Positions 52,292-62,568 are shown, numbered from the stretch's first letter. The stretch: DNA of 64,000 nucleotides from Xanthomonas sp. DAR 34887 (GCF_041245805.1 NZ_CP162490.1:783001-847000); one strand, 5' to 3'. Notes: generated from the letters alone by a model not told the origin. Translations and numbers: made by a program.

Positions 52292-53262
52292 GCGCCGGGA
52301 CGCGGGACTCGGGACTCGGGACTAGGAAAAAGCGCGCCGACGCGCGCACCGATGCGTCGGCTGTCGATGCCGAATCCCCAATCCCGAATCCCCAATCCCG
52401 GTTCCTCAGCTATCTGCACGTCGAACGGCGCATGTCCGCGCACACGCTGGATGCCTACCGCCGCGACCTGGCCGCGTTGGCGGCGTGGGCGGCGGACAAT
52501 GCCGGTGGCGACCTCGCCGCGCTCGATGCCGAGCAGCTGCGCCATTTCATCGCCGCCGAGCACCGTCGCGGGCTGTCGCCCAAAAGCCTGCAGCGCCGCC
52601 TGTCGGCGTGCCGCAGTTTCTATGCGTGGTTGCTCAAGCATGGCCAGATCGCCGCCAGCCCGGCCGCCGCGCTACGCGCGCCGAAGGCGCCGCGCAAGCT
52701 GCCGCAGGTGCTGGACGCGGACGAGGCGGTGCGCCTGGTCGAAGTGCCGACCGATGCGCCGCTGGGCCTGCGCGATCGCGCGCTGCTGGAACTGTTCTAT
52801 TCCTCGGGGCTGCGCCTGAGCGAGCTGTGCGCGCTGCGCTGGCGCGACCTGGATTTCGCCGGCGGCCTGGTCCGCGTGCTCGGCAAGGGCAACAAGCAGC
52901 GGCTGGTGCCGGTCGGCTCGCACGCGCGCAAGGCGCTGCTGGAATGGCAGGCGGAGACTAAGGCGGCGGCCGAGGCGCCGGTGTTCCCGGGCCGCGGCGG
53001 CGCGCCGATCGGGGCGCGCGCGGTGCAGATCCGGATCAAGCAGCTGGCCGGGCGCCAGGGCCTGTTCAAGCACGTGCACCCGCACATGCTGCGGCACAGC
53101 TTCGCCAGCCACATCCTCGAATCCTCCGGCGACCTGCGCGGCGTGCAGGAACTGCTCGGCCACGCCGACATCGCCACCACGCAGATCTACACCCACCTGG
53201 ATTTCCAGCACCTGGCCAAGGTCTACGACGCCGCGCATCCGCGCGCCAAGCGCAAATCCTGA
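52288..53262 (+). CDS. xerC: Tyrosine recombinase XerC with repeat-derived N-terminal extension
   Basis: 324 residues. From about residue 39 the normal protein begins (RFLSYLHVERRMSAHTLDAY). Catalytic residues: Arg in SSGLRLSELCAL, HxxR in HPHMLRHSFASH, His in LLGHADIATTQ, nucleophile Tyr in IYTHLDF. It resolves chromosome dimers at dif with XerD. Residues 4-38 are encoded by an inverted heptad repeat (52297-52401), about 30 residues more than expected. No in-frame ATG, GTG or TTG exists between 52288 and RFLSYL, so the repeat is translated. It overlaps DUF484 by ATGA. Confidence 0.93.
   Translation: MSAGTRDSGLGTRKKRADARTDASAVDAESPIPNPQSRFLSYLHVERRMSAHTLDAYRRDLAALAAWAADNAGGDLAALDAEQLRHFIAAEHRRGLSPKSLQRRLSACRSFYAWLLKHGQIAASPAAALRAPKAPRKLPQVLDADEAVRLVEVPTDAPLGLRDRALLELFYSSGLRLSELCALRWRDLDFAGGLVRVLGKGNKQRLVPVGSHARKALLEWQAETKAAAEAPVFPGRGGAPIGARAVQIRIKQLAGRQGLFKHVHPHMLRHSFASHILESSGDLRGVQELLGHADIATTQIYTHLDFQHLAKVYDAAHPRAKRKS
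52297..52401. repeat. Heptad inverted repeat inside xerC
   Basis: Left arm 52297-52326 is GGGACTCGGGACTCGGGACT-like; right arm 52372-52401 is its CGAATCCCCAATCCCGAATC-like partner. It is the same family as at 39836, 54196 and 60410, but here read in frame without stops. Confidence 0.85.
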
Positions 53263-53301
53263 CGGCCGAACGCAGCCGTACCGTCGCGCGTTCGCACGCG
53301 T

Positions 53302-53315
53302 TTGTTCTGGATCAA
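53302..53315. promoter_or_regulatory. FNR/Anr-like box upstream of DUF3079
   Basis: TTGTT-CTGG-ATCAA against the consensus TTGAT-N4-ATCAA: one mismatch. It lies 57 bp before the DUF3079 start, a plausible place for an activator of an oxygen-controlled gene. Confidence 0.45.
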
Positions 53316-53372
53316 GGCGCGCGCCGCTGCGAGCGCAGAGAGTGTCCGCCGAACGTGCAGCGAGGCAGGTCG

Positions 53373-53597
53373 ATGGCGAAACCCTTTCCGTTGAAACCCG
53401 CGCATCCCGAGCGGATCTGCTGGGGCTGCGACCGCTATTGCGCGGCGGACGATCTGGCCTGCGGCAACGGCAGCGGACGCGTCATGCACCCGCTGGAGCT
53501 GCAGGGTGAGGACTGGTACCTGCTGTGGGGCGTCGAACCGGAGTCCGAGCACCCGGGCCGCGCGAAGATCGGCGGCGATCGGCAAGCGGATGCTTGA
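53373..53597 (+). CDS. DUF3079 cysteine-rich small protein
   Basis: 74 residues. PFPLKPAHPERICWGCDRYC, then DDLACGNGSGRVMHPLEL and GEDWY match DUF3079. Four Cys (C16, C19, C23, C30) are spaced as a possible metal or Fe-S site. Function unknown. ATG 53373 follows GAGGCAGG; an in-frame ATG at 53355 is less likely. Confidence 0.87.
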   Translation: MAKPFPLKPAHPERICWGCDRYCAADDLACGNGSGRVMHPLELQGEDWYLLWGVEPESEHPGRAKIGGDRQADA

Positions 53598-53645
53598 ACG
53601 GGCGGCGGCATGCCCCCACACCTGAAGAACCGCTCAGGAGGCCGC

Positions 53646-54197
53646 ATGGACCCCAGTCAAAATCCCAATGTTTTCCACGCCACCACGATCCTGTCGGTGC
53701 GCCGCAACGGCCATGTCGCCGTGGCCGGCGATGGTCAGGTCACGCTGGGCCATACCGTGATGAAGGGCAATGCGCGCAAGGTGCGCCGGCTCGGCCGCGA
53801 CGGCCAGGTGCTGGCCGGTTTCGCCGGCGCCGCCGCCGATGCGTTCACCCTGTTCGAACTGTTCGAGGCCAAGCTCGAGAAGCACGGCCAGCTGACCCGC
53901 GCGGCGGTGGAACTGGCCAAGGACTGGCGCACCGAACGCCGCCTGGGCAAGCTCGAGGCATTGCTGGCGGTGGCCGACAAGGAAACCTCGCTGATCATCA
54001 GCGGCACCGGCGACGTGATCGAGCCGGAGGACGGCATCATCGCCATCGGTTCCGGCGGTTCCTACGCGCTGTCGGCGGCGCGCGCGCTGCTCGGCCACAC
54101 CGAGCTCGACGCGAAGACCATCGCGGTCGAAGCGCTGAATATCGCCGGCGACATCTGCATCTATACCAATCGCAACGTGGTGGTCGAGGAGCTGTGA
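53646..54197 (+). CDS. hslV: ATP-dependent protease HslV (ClpQ), peptidase subunit
   Basis: 183 residues. The proteolytic N-terminal Thr is in HATTILSVRRNG, preceded by a 12-residue prosequence (MDPSQNPNVFHA) that must be cut off; E. coli HslV has only Met there. GDGQVTLGH and GIIAIGSGGSYALSAARAL are typical. It forms the dodecamer core with HslU. AGGAGG is 5 nt before ATG 53646. Its TGA is the first base group of a heptad repeat. Confidence 0.95.
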   Translation: MDPSQNPNVFHATTILSVRRNGHVAVAGDGQVTLGHTVMKGNARKVRRLGRDGQVLAGFAGAAADAFTLFELFEAKLEKHGQLTRAAVELAKDWRTERRLGKLEALLAVADKETSLIISGTGDVIEPEDGIIAIGSGGSYALSAARALLGHTELDAKTIAVEALNIAGDICIYTNRNVVVEEL

Positions 54198-54297
54198 TTC
54201 GGGAGTGGGGATTGGGGATTCGCAGAAGCGCTCCTTTCCCTGTGCCCCGACACGCATCGATCGTTCCCATTCCGCTTCTACGAATCCCCAATCCCCA

Positions 54298-54311
<14 letters not shown>
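54196..54311. repeat. Heptad inverted repeat between hslV and hslU
   Basis: Left arm GATTCGGGAGTGGGGATTGG then GGATTCG (54196-54222); right arm 54280-54311. The right arm contains ATG 54298, the probable hslU start. Confidence 0.85.
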
Positions 54312-55665
<1,354 letters not shown>

Positions 55666-55737
55666 TCGTGGCGGCCGGCTGGGCGCAGGTGAGCCGGCGC
55701 CACAGTGCTGCAAATAATCGCTTGCGGCCAATAAAGT

Positions 55738-55806
55738 TGTGGGAGCGACTTCAGTCGCGACGGGCTTTCCCGGGAAAGCTTCGTCGCGACTGAAGTCGCT
55801 CCCACA
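55738..55806. repeat. REP pair, GTGGGAGCGACTTC subtype
   Basis: Inverted arms 55738-55762 and 55781-55806 around GGGCTTTCCCGGGAAAGC, itself a perfect dyad. Confidence 0.85.
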
Positions 55807-55960
55807 GAAGGTCTATCGGCAAACCGGAGCCGGAACAAAGTGCGCCTGCGCAGCGCGCAGCACAGCGGCGCTTCCGGCTGCGTGCGGCCACACGAAAGCC
55901 TGCCAGGCGTCGGTCCCCCGGAACCCTGTAGGCGTCTGCAGGCGGAGGTCCCCCGGAACC

Positions 55961-56029
55961 CTGTAGGAGCGGCTTCAGCCGCGACGCTTTACCGACAGTG
56001 CCTGTCGCGGCTGACGCCGCTCCTACAGG
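55961..56029. repeat. REP inverted pair (REPIN)
   Basis: GTAG-type arms; the right arm has GACGCCGC in place of GAAGCCGC. Confidence 0.85.
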
Positions 56030-56054
56030 GTTTCCTCTGCGGTGACCGCCGCGC

Positions 56055-57419
56055 TCAGTACAGCGGCGTTCCGGCCTGGTACGCGGCTACGAATCCCTGC
56101 CAGTCCAGCTGCACTTGCGCGGCGTAGTCGAACGCGAATTGGCGCAGCTCCGATTTCAGTCCGCTCTTGCTGCTGGCGGCCGCGTCGATCTGCTTGTCGA
56201 TGCTGTAGCCGACCACGGCCGGGTCGTAGTCCTGGTCGGACAGCGCGTGCGCCGAGGCCAGCGCCTGGCCCAGGTAGGTGGCGGCGGTGGCCAGCTTGCC
56301 GGCGCTGCCCAGCGCGGTCGGGTCCAGGTCTTCCTGGAACGGCGATTTCTCGTGCACGTAGAACGGCACGCCGGCGACGCTGGCGTAGCCGATCAGCACG
56401 TCGGCATCCAGGGTCTGCGCCTTGGCGGTGCGCGCCACGCGTTCGCCTTCGTGGTTGTCGTAGCTGGAGGCGGGCATCTGCGACGGCGCGGCGACGGCGA
56501 CCACGCTGGCCCCTTCCTGCTTCCATTCCAGGATCACGTCGTCGATGGTCGCGCTGCTCGCACCTTCGATCAGCACGTACAGCCGCTGCCGGCCGAGGCT
56601 GCCGGTGCCCGAACCGAGTTTCTGGCGCACGTCCTTGATCGTGTAGTAACTGGACGCATGGCGCTTGGATGCCGCGATCGAGGCCACATAGCCGTTCATC
56701 GCCGCGGCGACCGCCGAGGCGGTGGCGCTGTCCACCGCGACCAGGTTGTCCAGGCTCTGGAAGCTGCGCTTGCCACCGCTGACCACCGTGTATTTGGCCA
56801 GCAGGCTGCTGCGGCTCTTGCCGTCGGCGCTGTCGATGGCCTTGGCCACCACGCCGCTGGTGTTGCTCGTGGACAGCTTGAAGCTCTTCTCGGCGTCGCT
56901 GCCCTTGAAGTCGCCGATCTTGTCCAGGTACGCGCCGACCATGGTGTCGATCGCGCTGCCGATGTCGCTGTCGGACAGGCCGTTGTCGCGCCCGGCCAGG
57001 ACCATGCTCGCCGCCAGCCGGCGCAGGTCCCACACGTACTGGCCGAGGTGGCCTTCGTCGAAGTCGGCGACCTGGAACACCGCCTTGCCGCTGCTGTCGC
57101 GCGCGGCGTCGAAGTTGCCGATGTGGGTGTCGCCGCCGAGCCAGGTGTAGCCGGTCTGCGGGCTGGTCCACAGCGACGCCGGCAAGGTCGTCATGTCCTG
57201 GTAGAACAGGTGGTCGGTGCCGCGATAGAACGCGTAGGCGCTGCCGGCCATCGTCGCCATCTTGGTGTCCAGCTCGGCCTGCTGCGCCGCGTAGGGGTGG
57301 TTGTAGTCGTGGATCTGCTGCACCACCCAGGCATCGCGCTGGTTCGCGGCGGTGGCGCAGCCGGCGGCGGCGGCGAGGATCAGGCCGAGCAGCCGCAGGC
57401 GCGGCAGGCGGGTGGACAT
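56055..57419 (-). CDS. DUF2252 protein with kinase-like motifs and export signal
   Basis: 454 residues. The N-terminus (MSTRLPRLRLLGLILAAAAGC) is a signal with a possible lipobox (AAGC). DUF2252 marks: YAFYRGTDHLFYQDM, GGDTHIGNFDA, VADFDEGHLGQYVWDLRRLA, SGTGSLGRQRLYVLIEG, ILEWKQEG. The GDxHxxN and DFD motifs and the Lys in EWK resemble the catalytic parts of APH/HipA-like kinases. Function is unknown, and an exported location is odd for an ATP-using enzyme. A Met inside the mature part gives no better start. Confidence 0.85.
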   Translation of the reverse strand: MSTRLPRLRLLGLILAAAAGCATAANQRDAWVVQQIHDYNHPYAAQQAELDTKMATMAGSAYAFYRGTDHLFYQDMTTLPASLWTSPQTGYTWLGGDTHIGNFDAARDSSGKAVFQVADFDEGHLGQYVWDLRRLAASMVLAGRDNGLSDSDIGSAIDTMVGAYLDKIGDFKGSDAEKSFKLSTSNTSGVVAKAIDSADGKSRSSLLAKYTVVSGGKRSFQSLDNLVAVDSATASAVAAAMNGYVASIAASKRHASSYYTIKDVRQKLGSGTGSLGRQRLYVLIEGASSATIDDVILEWKQEGASVVAVAAPSQMPASSYDNHEGERVARTAKAQTLDADVLIGYASVAGVPFYVHEKSPFQEDLDPTALGSAGKLATAATYLGQALASAHALSDQDYDPAVVGYSIDKQIDAAASSKSGLKSELRQFAFDYAAQVQLDWQGFVAAYQAGTPLY

Positions 57420-57568
57420 GGCGGGTCTCCAGGCGCGGACAGGGCGACCAGTCCAGCACGCCGGCATTGCACGGCGATGAATCCGGGCCCGGCCCGATCC
57501 GGCGCAGGCTTCGCTACAAATAGCGCAGGCAGGCCGACTCCCCGGGGTTGGATGACCGCGGCGCGCGC

Positions 57569-58024
57569 TCAGTCCTCGCCGATGTCCTCGTTCCACACGT
57601 CCGGATGGGCCGCGATGTAGCCGCCGAGCAGGTCGATGCACTCCTGGCTGTGCAGGTCGATCACGGTGACGCCGTTCTCGCGCAGCCAGTCGATGCCGCC
57701 CTGGAAGGTCACCGATTCGCCGACCACCACGGTGCCGATGTTGAACTGCCGCACCAGGCCGCTGCAGTACCAGCACGGCGCCAGCGTGGTGACCATGATG
57801 GTGTCCTTGTAGCGGCGCTGGCGGCCGGCCTTGCGGAACGCATCGGTCTCGCCGTGCACCGACGGGTCGCCTTCCTGCACGCGGCGGTTGTGGCCGCAGC
57901 CGAGCAGGCGGCCGTCGTTGTGGTACAGCGCCGCGCCGATCGGGATGCCGCCCTCGGCCAGGCCCTGGCGGGCCTCGGCGATGGCGGTGTCGAGCAGGGC
58001 GCGGTAGTCGGGCGTGGTCAGCAT
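57569..58024 (-). CDS. Cytosine deaminase-like nucleoside deaminase
   Basis: 151 residues, zinc deaminase fold: HGE in PSVHGETDAFRKAG (His ligand and proton-shuttle Glu) and LAPCWYCSG (two Cys ligands). GIPIGAALYHNDGRLLGCGH and the C-terminal HPDVWNEDIGE resemble yeast-type cytosine deaminase, which salvages cytosine to uracil. It is cytoplasmic. Confidence 0.9.
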   Translation of the reverse strand: MLTTPDYRALLDTAIAEARQGLAEGGIPIGAALYHNDGRLLGCGHNRRVQEGDPSVHGETDAFRKAGRQRRYKDTIMVTTLAPCWYCSGLVRQFNIGTVVVGESVTFQGGIDWLRENGVTVIDLHSQECIDLLGGYIAAHPDVWNEDIGED

Positions 58025-58182
58025 CGCAGGCGGTTCCGAGGTGGGAGAGGGCCATAGTGCGCACGGCCGCGCTGGCTGTCACCTGCGCCGCGGCAGCACA
58101 GGGAGGCGCGTGCGATCGTCGCTGTGCCGTCCTGGCGCGCGCAGCGTCGATGCCGGCGCAGGTCGGTGCCCGGCGGGGCCGC

Positions 58183-58211
58183 TTTACTTGCCGCCCGAAT
58201 AGGGCTATGAA
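58183..58211 (+). promoter_or_regulatory. Possible sigma-70 promoter of the porin gene
   Basis: TTTACT (58183-58188) and TATGAA (58206-58211), 17 bp apart, each matching 4 of 6 consensus bases, upstream of the porin start at 58295. Confidence 0.4.
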
Positions 58212-58294
58212 CGCTCTACCCCACCCCCCACATCGCCGGCTCGGCGTACGCCCTGCTGCATAGACGTTGTTGTCCGTTCTACGGGAGACACGCG

Positions 58295-59440
58295 ATGCGC
58301 AATACGATGTGGAAAGGAGTTGTGGGCGTGGCCATGGCCATCGCAGGGGCGGGCGGCGCGGCGCAGGCACTGGCGCAGGAGCCGCAGGCGCAGGGGTTGC
58401 ACTGGGACGACGGTAAAGCCAGCGTCAGCCTGTACGGCACGCTGGACGTGGGCTATGTCGGTCGCCGCGGCGGCAATGGCGCGGTGCCCGACATGGGCAG
58501 CGAGCACGACGTGCAGAGTGCGGCTGGGCCCGATGGCAGCAATGTCGGCGTCAAGCTCGGCTACGACCTCGGCAACGGCACCCGCCTCATCGGCGAAGCC
58601 GAGTTCGGGTTCAACCTGGCTGGGCAGAAGGAGGACGGCAGCGGCGGCAAGACCTTCTACAACCGGCATTCGTGGCTGGGCGCGACCGGCCAATGGGGCA
58701 CGTTGCTCGCCGGCACCGTGGACGGCGGCCGCGCGTCGCTGCTCAAGCAATACGACCCGTTCAAGGGCCGCTCGGTCGCCAGCGCGGGGTCGGTGCAGCT
58801 GGTGCTCACCCGCGCCAAGGAAGCGGTGGTGTACGTCACGCCCACCTGGCAAGGACTCAACGCCACCTTCGCCTATACGCCCAACATCAACAGCGTCAGC
58901 GACCACGACAGCCGCAGCCCGTTGTACGCGGTAATCCTGGGCTATAGCCACGGACCGCTGAGCCTGGGTTACGACCATGAGGAAGAATGGTGGAACGCGG
59001 TGCCCGGGCTGACCCGGCTCAGGATCAACCTGTTCGGCGCCAGCTACGATTTCGGCCCGCTCAAGCTGCACGGGTTCTACGAGCGTATCGACATCGAACA
59101 GCCCTTCGACGTTGCCGCGCTGGGCTACTTTCACGAGCACAAGGGCTACCTGCTGGGCGCTACCGTGCCGATGGGCAGTAAGGGGTTGTGGAAGGCCGCC
59201 TGGAGCCGCCGCGACTCCGCATACGTGGACAACACCTGTTCCAAGTGGGGCGTCGGCTACCAGCACACGTTGGCCGAAAAAGCCTACCTCTATGCCGACT
59301 ATGCGCGAATCAGCAATGGCGCCAACGGCACCTGTACCATCGCCTACAGCAACGAGCAGACCTCCTCCGACCTGGGCCGGGGCGATGCCGGCGGCTACGG
59401 CATCGAGGGGGTGGATTTCGGCGTGGTGCTGAAGTTCTGA
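58295..59440 (+). CDS. Gram-negative general porin
   Basis: 381 residues: signal peptide (to QALAQ), SVSLYGTLDVGYVGRRGGNG as first strand, FGFNLAGQKEDGSGGKTFYN, NRHSWLGATGQWGTLLAGTV (porin signature) and C-terminal VDFGVVLKF with the terminal Phe needed for BAM recognition. It is a trimeric 16-strand outer-membrane channel. Substrate unknown. Confidence 0.92.
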   Translation: MRNTMWKGVVGVAMAIAGAGGAAQALAQEPQAQGLHWDDGKASVSLYGTLDVGYVGRRGGNGAVPDMGSEHDVQSAAGPDGSNVGVKLGYDLGNGTRLIGEAEFGFNLAGQKEDGSGGKTFYNRHSWLGATGQWGTLLAGTVDGGRASLLKQYDPFKGRSVASAGSVQLVLTRAKEAVVYVTPTWQGLNATFAYTPNINSVSDHDSRSPLYAVILGYSHGPLSLGYDHEEEWWNAVPGLTRLRINLFGASYDFGPLKLHGFYERIDIEQPFDVAALGYFHEHKGYLLGATVPMGSKGLWKAAWSRRDSAYVDNTCSKWGVGYQHTLAEKAYLYADYARISNGANGTCTIAYSNEQTSSDLGRGDAGGYGIEGVDFGVVLKF

Positions 59441-59643
59441 GTGCGGAAACGTTCGACCGCGTCGCGTGGCCGGCCGGGGACCGGGCGCGCGGCGCGGCGG
59501 CAAGCGCGCGAGGCCGCTACGCCAGGCTGGCAGCGGCCCGCATCCGTGGCCTCGGGCGTGGTCGGCACCGGCTTGGCGGCCCAGGTCGGGTGCGACCACC
59601 CGCCGCAAGCCACGACCGCGCCAGCAGTGCGATAATCCCCGCC

Positions 59644-60405
59644 ATGAGCGAATCCCCCTACAAGTCCGGCACTACCCATTTCGGCTTCCGCGACGTCGCC
59701 GCCAAGGACAAGCAGAAGCTGGTCGGCGAGGTGTTCACCTCGGTCGCCGGCAACTACGACCTGATGAACGACCTGATGAGCCTGGGCATCCACCGGGCCT
59801 GGAAGCGCTACTTCGTGGCCACCGCGCAGGTCAAGCCGGGCGACCGCGTGCTCGACCTGGCCGGCGGTACCGGCGATATCGCCGCGCTGCTGAAGGAGCG
59901 GGTCGGCGACGAGGGCGCGGTGGTGCTGGGCGACATCAACGCCGGCATGCTGTCGGTGGGCCGCGACCGGCTGACCAACCGCGGCCTGGTCGCGGGCCTG
60001 GACTATGTGCAGTGCAACGCCGAGGCGCTGCCGTTCCCGGACCAGAGCTTCGACCTGGTCACCATTGCCTTCGGCCTGCGCAACGTCACCGACAAGGACG
60101 CGGCGCTGCGCGAGATGTACCGGGTGCTGAAGGTCGGCGGGCAGGCGCGGGTGCTGGAGTTTTCCGAGGTCACCGCCGACTGGTTCAAGCCGATCTACGA
60201 CTTCCATTCGTTCAAGATCCTGCCGCGCCTGGGCAAGCTGTTCGCCAAGGATGCCGACAGCTACCAGTACCTGGCCGAGAGCATCCGCAAGCATCCGCCG
60301 CAGGACGCGCTGAAGGGCATGATGGCCGAGGCCGGCTTCGCCCGCAGCCACTACAAGAACCTGACCGGCGGCATCGTGGCGATCCATTCCGGTTACAAGA
60401 TTTAA
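59644..60405 (+). CDS. ubiE: UbiE, demethylmenaquinone/2-methoxy-benzoquinol methyltransferase
   Basis: 253 residues. FGFRDVAAKDKQKLVGEVFT, YDLMNDLMSLGIHRAWKR, SAM motif VLDLAGGTGDIAALL, NAEALPFPDQSFDLVTIAFG, GLRNVTDKDAALREMYRVLK. It methylates ubiquinone intermediates. ATG 59644 is the usual N-terminus. A heptad repeat follows the stop. Confidence 0.96.
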   Translation: MSESPYKSGTTHFGFRDVAAKDKQKLVGEVFTSVAGNYDLMNDLMSLGIHRAWKRYFVATAQVKPGDRVLDLAGGTGDIAALLKERVGDEGAVVLGDINAGMLSVGRDRLTNRGLVAGLDYVQCNAEALPFPDQSFDLVTIAFGLRNVTDKDAALREMYRVLKVGGQARVLEFSEVTADWFKPIYDFHSFKILPRLGKLFAKDADSYQYLAESIRKHPPQDALKGMMAEAGFARSHYKNLTGGIVAIHSGYKI

Positions 60406-60409
60406 AAAG

Positions 60410-60488
60410 CGGGATTTGGGATTGGAGATTCGGGATTGGTGAAGCGCGGACTGCTCCGCTTTACGAATCCCCACTCCCGAATCCCCGC
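60410..60488. repeat. Heptad inverted repeat after ubiE
   Basis: Left arm GGGATTTGGGATTGGAGATT then CGGGATTGG (60411-60439); right arm 60464-60488 CGAATCCCCACTCCCGAATC. It can form a long hairpin that may end ubiE transcription. Confidence 0.85.
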
Positions 60489-60564
60489 TTTTCCACAGCC
60501 GAATGGCTGGTCATCCCAGCCTTCAAGGTAAACTGCGGGTTTCCCCGAACCGGTGCTGTCCGCC

Positions 60565-62505
60565 ATGCGTTCCCCGTTCCTGTTGTTGTCCCTGGCCGCG
60601 GTGATCGCGTCCGGGTGTTCCCGTGAAGCGCCCGCGCCCGATGCGGCCGCTCCCGCCGCCAAGCCCGCGTCCACCGCCGTGAAACCCGCCGACCGCAGCC
60701 ACGACGAAAGCTCCTACGCCGAGCCGGGCAAGGTCGTGATCAAGGATCTGGCGCTGGACCTGAAGCTGGACTTCGACAGCAAGCAGATCGGCGGCACCGC
60801 CACCTATACGCTGGACTGGAAGGACAAGAACGCCAAGCAGCTGCTGCTGGACACGCGCGAGCTGACCATCGAACAGGTGCAGGGCGACGACGGCAAGGGC
60901 AATCTGGCGCCGCTGCAGTACGCGCTGGCGCCGGCCGACAAGATCTACGGCAGCAAGCTGACCATCGAAGCGCCGAACCAGCCGCAGAAGGTCACCATCG
61001 CCTACCACACCGCCGCGACCGCCTCGGGCCTGCAGTGGCTGGAGCCGTCGATGACCGAGGGCAAGAAACTGCCCTTCATGTTCAGCCAGTCGCAGGCGAT
61101 CCATGCGCGCAGCTGGGTGCCGCTGCAGGACACGCCGAGCGTGCGCTTCACCTACAGCGCGCACGTGGTGTCGCGTCCGGACGTGATGGTGCTGATGAGC
61201 GCCGACAACGACCCGAAGGCGGCGCGCGACGGCGACTACACGTTCAAGATGCCGCAGCCGATCCCGTCCTACCTGCTGGCCATCGCCGCCGGCGACCTGG
61301 TGTTCAAGCCGATCTCCGCGCGTTCGGGCGTGTGGGCCGAGCCGACCATGGCCGACAAGGCGGCCAAGGAGTTCGAGGACACCGAGAAGATGATCGTCGC
61401 CGCCGAGACGTTGTACGGTCCGTACCGCTGGGGCCGCTACGACATGCTGGTGCTGCCGCCGTCGTTCCCGTTCGGCGGCATGGAGAATCCGCGCCTGACC
61501 TTCGCCACCCCGACCGTGATCGTCGGCGACAAGTCGCTGGTGTCGCTGATCGCGCACGAGCTGGCGCATAGCTGGTCCGGCAACCTGGTGACCAACGCCA
61601 GCTGGAAGGACATCTGGCTCAACGAAGGCTTCACCACCTACGTGCAGGCGCGCATCACCGAAGCGCTGTACGGCGCCGAAGCGGCGGAGATGGAGCGCGA
61701 GATCGACCAGACCGACCTGCTCGCCGAGGTCAAGGACATGAGCCCGGCCGACCAGGCGCTGGCGCTGCCGGCGCTGACCGAGCGCGATCCGGACGATGCG
61801 CTGAGCCAGGTCGCCTACGTCAAGGGCGCCTGGTTCCTGCAGTTCCTGGAACAGCGCTTCGGCCGCGCCACCTTCGATGCGTTCCTGCGCGGCTGGTTCG
61901 ACGACCACGCGTTCCAGAGCGCCAACACCGACCAGTTCGTCGACTATCTGAAGAAGAACCTGCTGGCCAAGAAGCCCGATGCGGTCAGCGAGGCCGAGCT
62001 GCACGCGTGGCTGGACGAGCCGGGCATCCCGGCGTTCGCGCAGAAGGCGCGTTCGCGCAACTTCGCGATGGTCGATACCGCGCGCATCGCCTGGGCCGGC
62101 AGCGGCACGCTGCCGGGCAAGCAGGTCACCGACGCCTGGAGCACGCAGGAGTGGACGCGCTTCCTCAGCGGCCTGGGCGCCACGCTCAAGCCCGAGCAGC
62201 TCAAGCAGGTCGACGCCGCCTACCACTTCACCGGCACCCCGAACGGCGAGATCGCGATGCGCTGGTATCCGCTGGCGATCCGCAGCGGCTACGCCGAAGC
62301 GCGCCCGGCCGCCGGCGAGTTCATCGCCCGCGTCGGCCGCCGCAAGCTGATCCTGCCGATCTACGCCGAGCTGGTGAAGACCCCGGACGGGCTGGCCTTC
62401 GCCAAGCAGATCTTCGCCCAGGCCAAGCCCGGCTACCACCCGATCACCACGGTGTCGGTGGAAGACATGCTGGCCAAGGCCGACAAGGGCGCCGCCGCGC
62501 ACTGA
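60565..62505 (+). CDS. M1-family aminopeptidase lipoprotein (LTA4 hydrolase-like)
   Basis: 646 residues. Lipobox IASGC at the end of the signal, so it is membrane-anchored. FPFGGMENPRL is the substrate-binding motif; the zinc site is HELAHSW with Glu in LNEGFTTY 18 residues later (near 331-354). The C-terminal helical domain (about 470-640) is that of leukotriene A4 hydrolase-type M1 peptidases. It removes N-terminal residues from peptides in the periplasm. Start 60565; an upstream TTG at 60553 is unlikely. Confidence 0.93.
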   Translation: MRSPFLLLSLAAVIASGCSREAPAPDAAAPAAKPASTAVKPADRSHDESSYAEPGKVVIKDLALDLKLDFDSKQIGGTATYTLDWKDKNAKQLLLDTRELTIEQVQGDDGKGNLAPLQYALAPADKIYGSKLTIEAPNQPQKVTIAYHTAATASGLQWLEPSMTEGKKLPFMFSQSQAIHARSWVPLQDTPSVRFTYSAHVVSRPDVMVLMSADNDPKAARDGDYTFKMPQPIPSYLLAIAAGDLVFKPISARSGVWAEPTMADKAAKEFEDTEKMIVAAETLYGPYRWGRYDMLVLPPSFPFGGMENPRLTFATPTVIVGDKSLVSLIAHELAHSWSGNLVTNASWKDIWLNEGFTTYVQARITEALYGAEAAEMEREIDQTDLLAEVKDMSPADQALALPALTERDPDDALSQVAYVKGAWFLQFLEQRFGRATFDAFLRGWFDDHAFQSANTDQFVDYLKKNLLAKKPDAVSEAELHAWLDEPGIPAFAQKARSRNFAMVDTARIAWAGSGTLPGKQVTDAWSTQEWTRFLSGLGATLKPEQLKQVDAAYHFTGTPNGEIAMRWYPLAIRSGYAEARPAAGEFIARVGRRKLILPIYAELVKTPDGLAFAKQIFAQAKPGYHPITTVSVEDMLAKADKGAAAH

Positions 62506-62537
62506 GGCGGCGCTGCGCGAACGCGCGGCGCGGATCG

Positions 62538-62568
62538 CGGCGCCGGGAGCAGTCCCGGCGCCGTTTTT
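62538..62568 (+). terminator. Strong intrinsic terminator after the M1 aminopeptidase
   Basis: An 11-bp perfect stem (CGGCGCCGGGA 62538-62548 with 62553-62563), loop GCAG, then TTTTT. Confidence 0.93.

Larger units (their letters stand above)
55666..56054. other. 389-bp region with REP pairs between hslU and DUF2252
   Basis: Holds two REP pairs and a short duplicated CCCCCGGAACCCTGTAGG stretch (55916-55931 and 55950-55965). The genes on both sides converge here. No gene is seen. Confidence 0.7.
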
